64,000 nucleotides of DNA from Planctomycetota bacterium (GTDB lineage: Bacteria > Planctomycetota > UBA1135 > GCA-002686595). Location of the stretch: contig JAEUIA010000022.1 in the NCBI GenBank assembly GCA_016795245.1, positions 1-64,000 on the forward strand, given 5' to 3'. Both the position numbers and the translations under genes were made by a program. Positions 62,155-64,000 of this stretch are shown here, one piece after another. Positions within the stretch are counted from its first letter, which is position 1. Each line of letters begins with the position of its first letter. The notes under the pieces are model-generated. The model had not been told where the DNA came from, did no database searches, and saw only the letters and a list, made by a program, of their open reading frames with translations.

Positions 62155-64000
62155 TCACGGAGCCTCTGTCGCCATGTTCTGGGCCAACGCCATCAGCGCG
62201 GCACGATTCTGCCAGTTGTAGAGCGGGTAGGCCTGTCCTCCGGTCACGAAGTCGGTAGTGCCCATCGCTTCGGCGGCCTTCGTGAGGAAGATCGGATCGT
62301 GCGTCAGTTCCCAGCCGTACGCGAACGACGACCAGATCTGGTAGTGATCCGGAATGCCGTAGTTGCCGTCGGAGGGAATCCACGAGCAGTAAGGCGCTTG
62401 CGCCATGTCGAAGGGGCCGACCGCGATCATCGCCCACGGACCGTGGTGCGTCGTGCTCCACACGAGCGGCGAAACCATCGAGTACAACTCGCGACGCAAG
62501 ATGTTGTCGAGCAGGACCGTGCGCGCCGGGTCGCGTCCCAGGAATGCCGTTTCGCGCAAGCCCACGAGTGAATTCTCTACGATCGCGGCTTCGATCGATT
62601 GCCGACAGCGGTACTTCGCTCCGAACACATTGTAGAGCGGCACGGAGTGAATCACGTTCGAGCAACTCGTCTGGCCCTTCTCGAGCACGCCCAGGATCGC
62701 CTCCAACCACGGCAATTGGCGCGCACGCCAGGCATCGTCACCGGTGGAATAGGCCACCAATGCCACGTCCAGCCCCCAACCTTCACTGCGCCCGAAAGGG
62801 ATGCCGTTGTTCGGGTGGGCGGTGGTGTAGTTCTTCACGGCCAACAGACCCGTAGGGATGATCCCGCCCCAGATGTCCTGCGGCAACATCGTGTAGCTGA
62901 AGCGGAAACCTTCGGCTTGGGCACGCAGGTCTTCCTTGGCCAGCGCATCGTTGCCCAGCCACAGCAGGGTCTTGGCCGAGCGCGTGTATCGGATCAAGTG
63001 CTGTGTGTCGATCGCCTGAAACGACGCGAGTTGATCTTCGTACCAGGGCTTGCGCCCCGAAGCCGCAACCGCTTCGACCTGGAAGGTCGGTGCCTGGCCG
63101 TAACCGAACGGGTCGGCGGCCCAGAACATCGGTTCGTTGTACCACCAGATCGGCATGGTATCGCCGCTCGGTGTCGCGACGACCCACTGGTGCTCCTGCG
63201 TGTGCGTGCCGTCGCGATTGAAGAGCACGTTGGGCTGGCGGTCCGTGTACATGCGGTGCGTGATCTCGCTCAGCCGATACCCGTCACGCGAAGCGCTCCA
63301 AGCGACGTCGACGCCGTCGTAGAGGTAGATCTCGCTGCCGCTGACCATGCCGCCCGCGCTCGTGCCCCAGGGATGAGCCCAACCCATGTTGGCGTTCTCG
63401 ACCGGAAACTCGCCGACTGAGCCCGTCGCGATCTGATCGCGCATAGTCGCCATGCGGCCGCTCAAGTCGCCGCGCACCTGAGTTTCGTCCGCCGGCGCGA
63501 GCGAAGGCAAGACGTGACGTTGGCTGAACCAGCGGCCCGTGTTCTTGTTCCACCAGGAGAACCACTCGCGTCCGTCCGCGTTGATACCTGAGCGCGAGAA
63601 TGCCAGTCCTTCCTGCATGACCGCCGCGCTCGCTTCGGCCTCGCTGCCTTCACGGCACAGTGCGAATCGCCGATGGAATTGCGCCATGCGCGGCAGCATG
63701 TGCAACGAACCGACACCGCTGCCGTCGATGCGGCGCACGATCGGATAGACGCGCATGCCGGCCTCGTCGTAAGGCGTGCCCAGGTAGGGGTCCTGCAGCG
63801 ACGAGATGAGGGTCCAACCCATCGGAACGACGAGTTCCAGGCTCTCGAAGTACACCTTTCCGAGCGGATCGTCGTCGGTGGTCGTGGCGTCGAGACCGCT
63901 GAATGCGTTGTGCACGCGCAAGTCCAGCGACACGAAGTCCTCGCTCGCGTAGGTCGTCGCGTAAGCGTGCACACCGAGATGGTGCTTGAGCGTGCCTTGC
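62155..64000 (-). CDS. Large secreted protein paralogous to 58451 (partial, runs off edge)
   Basis: The C-terminal ~614 residues of a larger gene whose 5' end is beyond the window; the frame is open to 64000. It is homologous to the 58451 protein over its visible length: QGTLKHHLGVHAYA and DDPLGKVYFESLELVVP match the front half, and HRMYTDRQP, FWAADPFGYGQAPTFQV, RYTRSAKTLLWLGNDALAK and GRSEGWGLD match the rear half. Similarity is patchy rather than near-identical, so the duplication is old. Its N terminus and secretion signal are not visible here. Confidence 0.7.
   Translation of the reverse strand, partial: QGTLKHHLGVHAYATTYASEDFVSLDLRVHNAFSGLDATTTDDDPLGKVYFESLELVVPMGWTLISSLQDPYLGTPYDEAGMRVYPIVRRIDGSGVGSLHMLPRMAQFHRRFALCREGSEAEASAAVMQEGLAFSRSGINADGREWFSWWNKNTGRWFSQRHVLPSLAPADETQVRGDLSGRMATMRDQIATGSVGEFPVENANMGWAHPWGTSAGGMVSGSEIYLYDGVDVAWSASRDGYRLSEITHRMYTDRQPNVLFNRDGTHTQEHQWVVATPSGDTMPIWWYNEPMFWAADPFGYGQAPTFQVEAVAASGRKPWYEDQLASFQAIDTQHLIRYTRSAKTLLWLGNDALAKEDLRAQAEGFRFSYTMLPQDIWGGIIPTGLLAVKNYTTAHPNNGIPFGRSEGWGLDVALVAYSTGDDAWRARQLPWLEAILGVLEKGQTSCSNVIHSVPLYNVFGAKYRCRQSIEAAIVENSLVGLRETAFLGRDPARTVLLDNILRRELYSMVSPLVWSTTHHGPWAMIAVGPFDMAQAPYCSWIPSDGNYGIPDHYQIWSSFAYGWELTHDPIFLTKAAEAMGTTDFVTGGQAYPLYNWQNRAALMALAQNMATEAP

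Overview
This 64-kb window is GC-rich chromosomal DNA from a free-living Gram-negative bacterium, probably a Planctomycetota lineage. The assignment is inferred from the gene set: an ECF sigma factor overlapping a TPR-bearing Ser/Thr kinase, a LamG protein ending in a cysteine-rich module, several very large secreted proteins without a recognised family, and a Gld-type ABC transporter followed by a DUF4340 protein. There is no rRNA operon, CRISPR array, insertion sequence or prophage. The two tRNA genes encode their own CCA ends. Genes are tightly packed, with many 1-10 nt overlaps that define operons.

Layout. 1-2.4 kb: a repeat pair, a small membrane protein with a strong terminator, and a secreted LamG protein. 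2.4-7.6 kb (minus): HerA-like ATPase, ECF sigma factor, Ser/Thr kinase. 7.7-11 kb: a secreted repeat protein interrupted by an in-frame TGA just after its signal peptide, convergent with a fused dCTP-deaminase-family protein. 11-16 kb: sucC-sucD-mnmD, tatA, mobA and a polyprenyl diphosphate synthase. 16-25 kb: ResB and CcsA (cytochrome c maturation), FolD, a rhomboid protease, an unknown secreted protein, SerS. 25.1-33.1 kb (minus): a type II secretion operon in the order D-E-F-G-H-I-J. 33.4-38.1 kb: a PTS EIIA protein, a membrane-anchored spermidine-synthase-like protein and an unknown secreted protein. 38.2-43.7 kb: a Sua5-arginine phosphatase fusion (minus), a cytosolic NtrB/NtrC-like pair, and dnaK. 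44-49.3 kb: a four-gene Gld-like ABC transporter operon. 49.4-54.7 kb: PilZ protein, SSB, a MoaD-MoaE fusion, ETF-ubiquinone oxidoreductase, leucyl aminopeptidase, tRNA-Leu and tRNA-Cys. 54.8-64 kb: two tandem PAP2 lipoproteins, a membrane-anchored unknown, and a family-4-like glycosyltransferase between two very large paralogous secreted proteins, the second running off the right edge.

The genes suggest an aerobic respiring cell (SucCD, ETF-QO, cytochrome c maturation) that makes molybdenum cofactor (MobA, MoaDE), exports folded proteins (TatA) and has a dedicated type II secretion apparatus. The most distinctive items are the Sua5/arginine-phosphatase fusion, the MoaX-like MoaD-MoaE fusion, the paralogous secreted-protein pair around a glycosyltransferase, the TGA-interrupted secreted protein, and a possible sigma-54 site upstream of dnaK beside an NtrC-type regulator.
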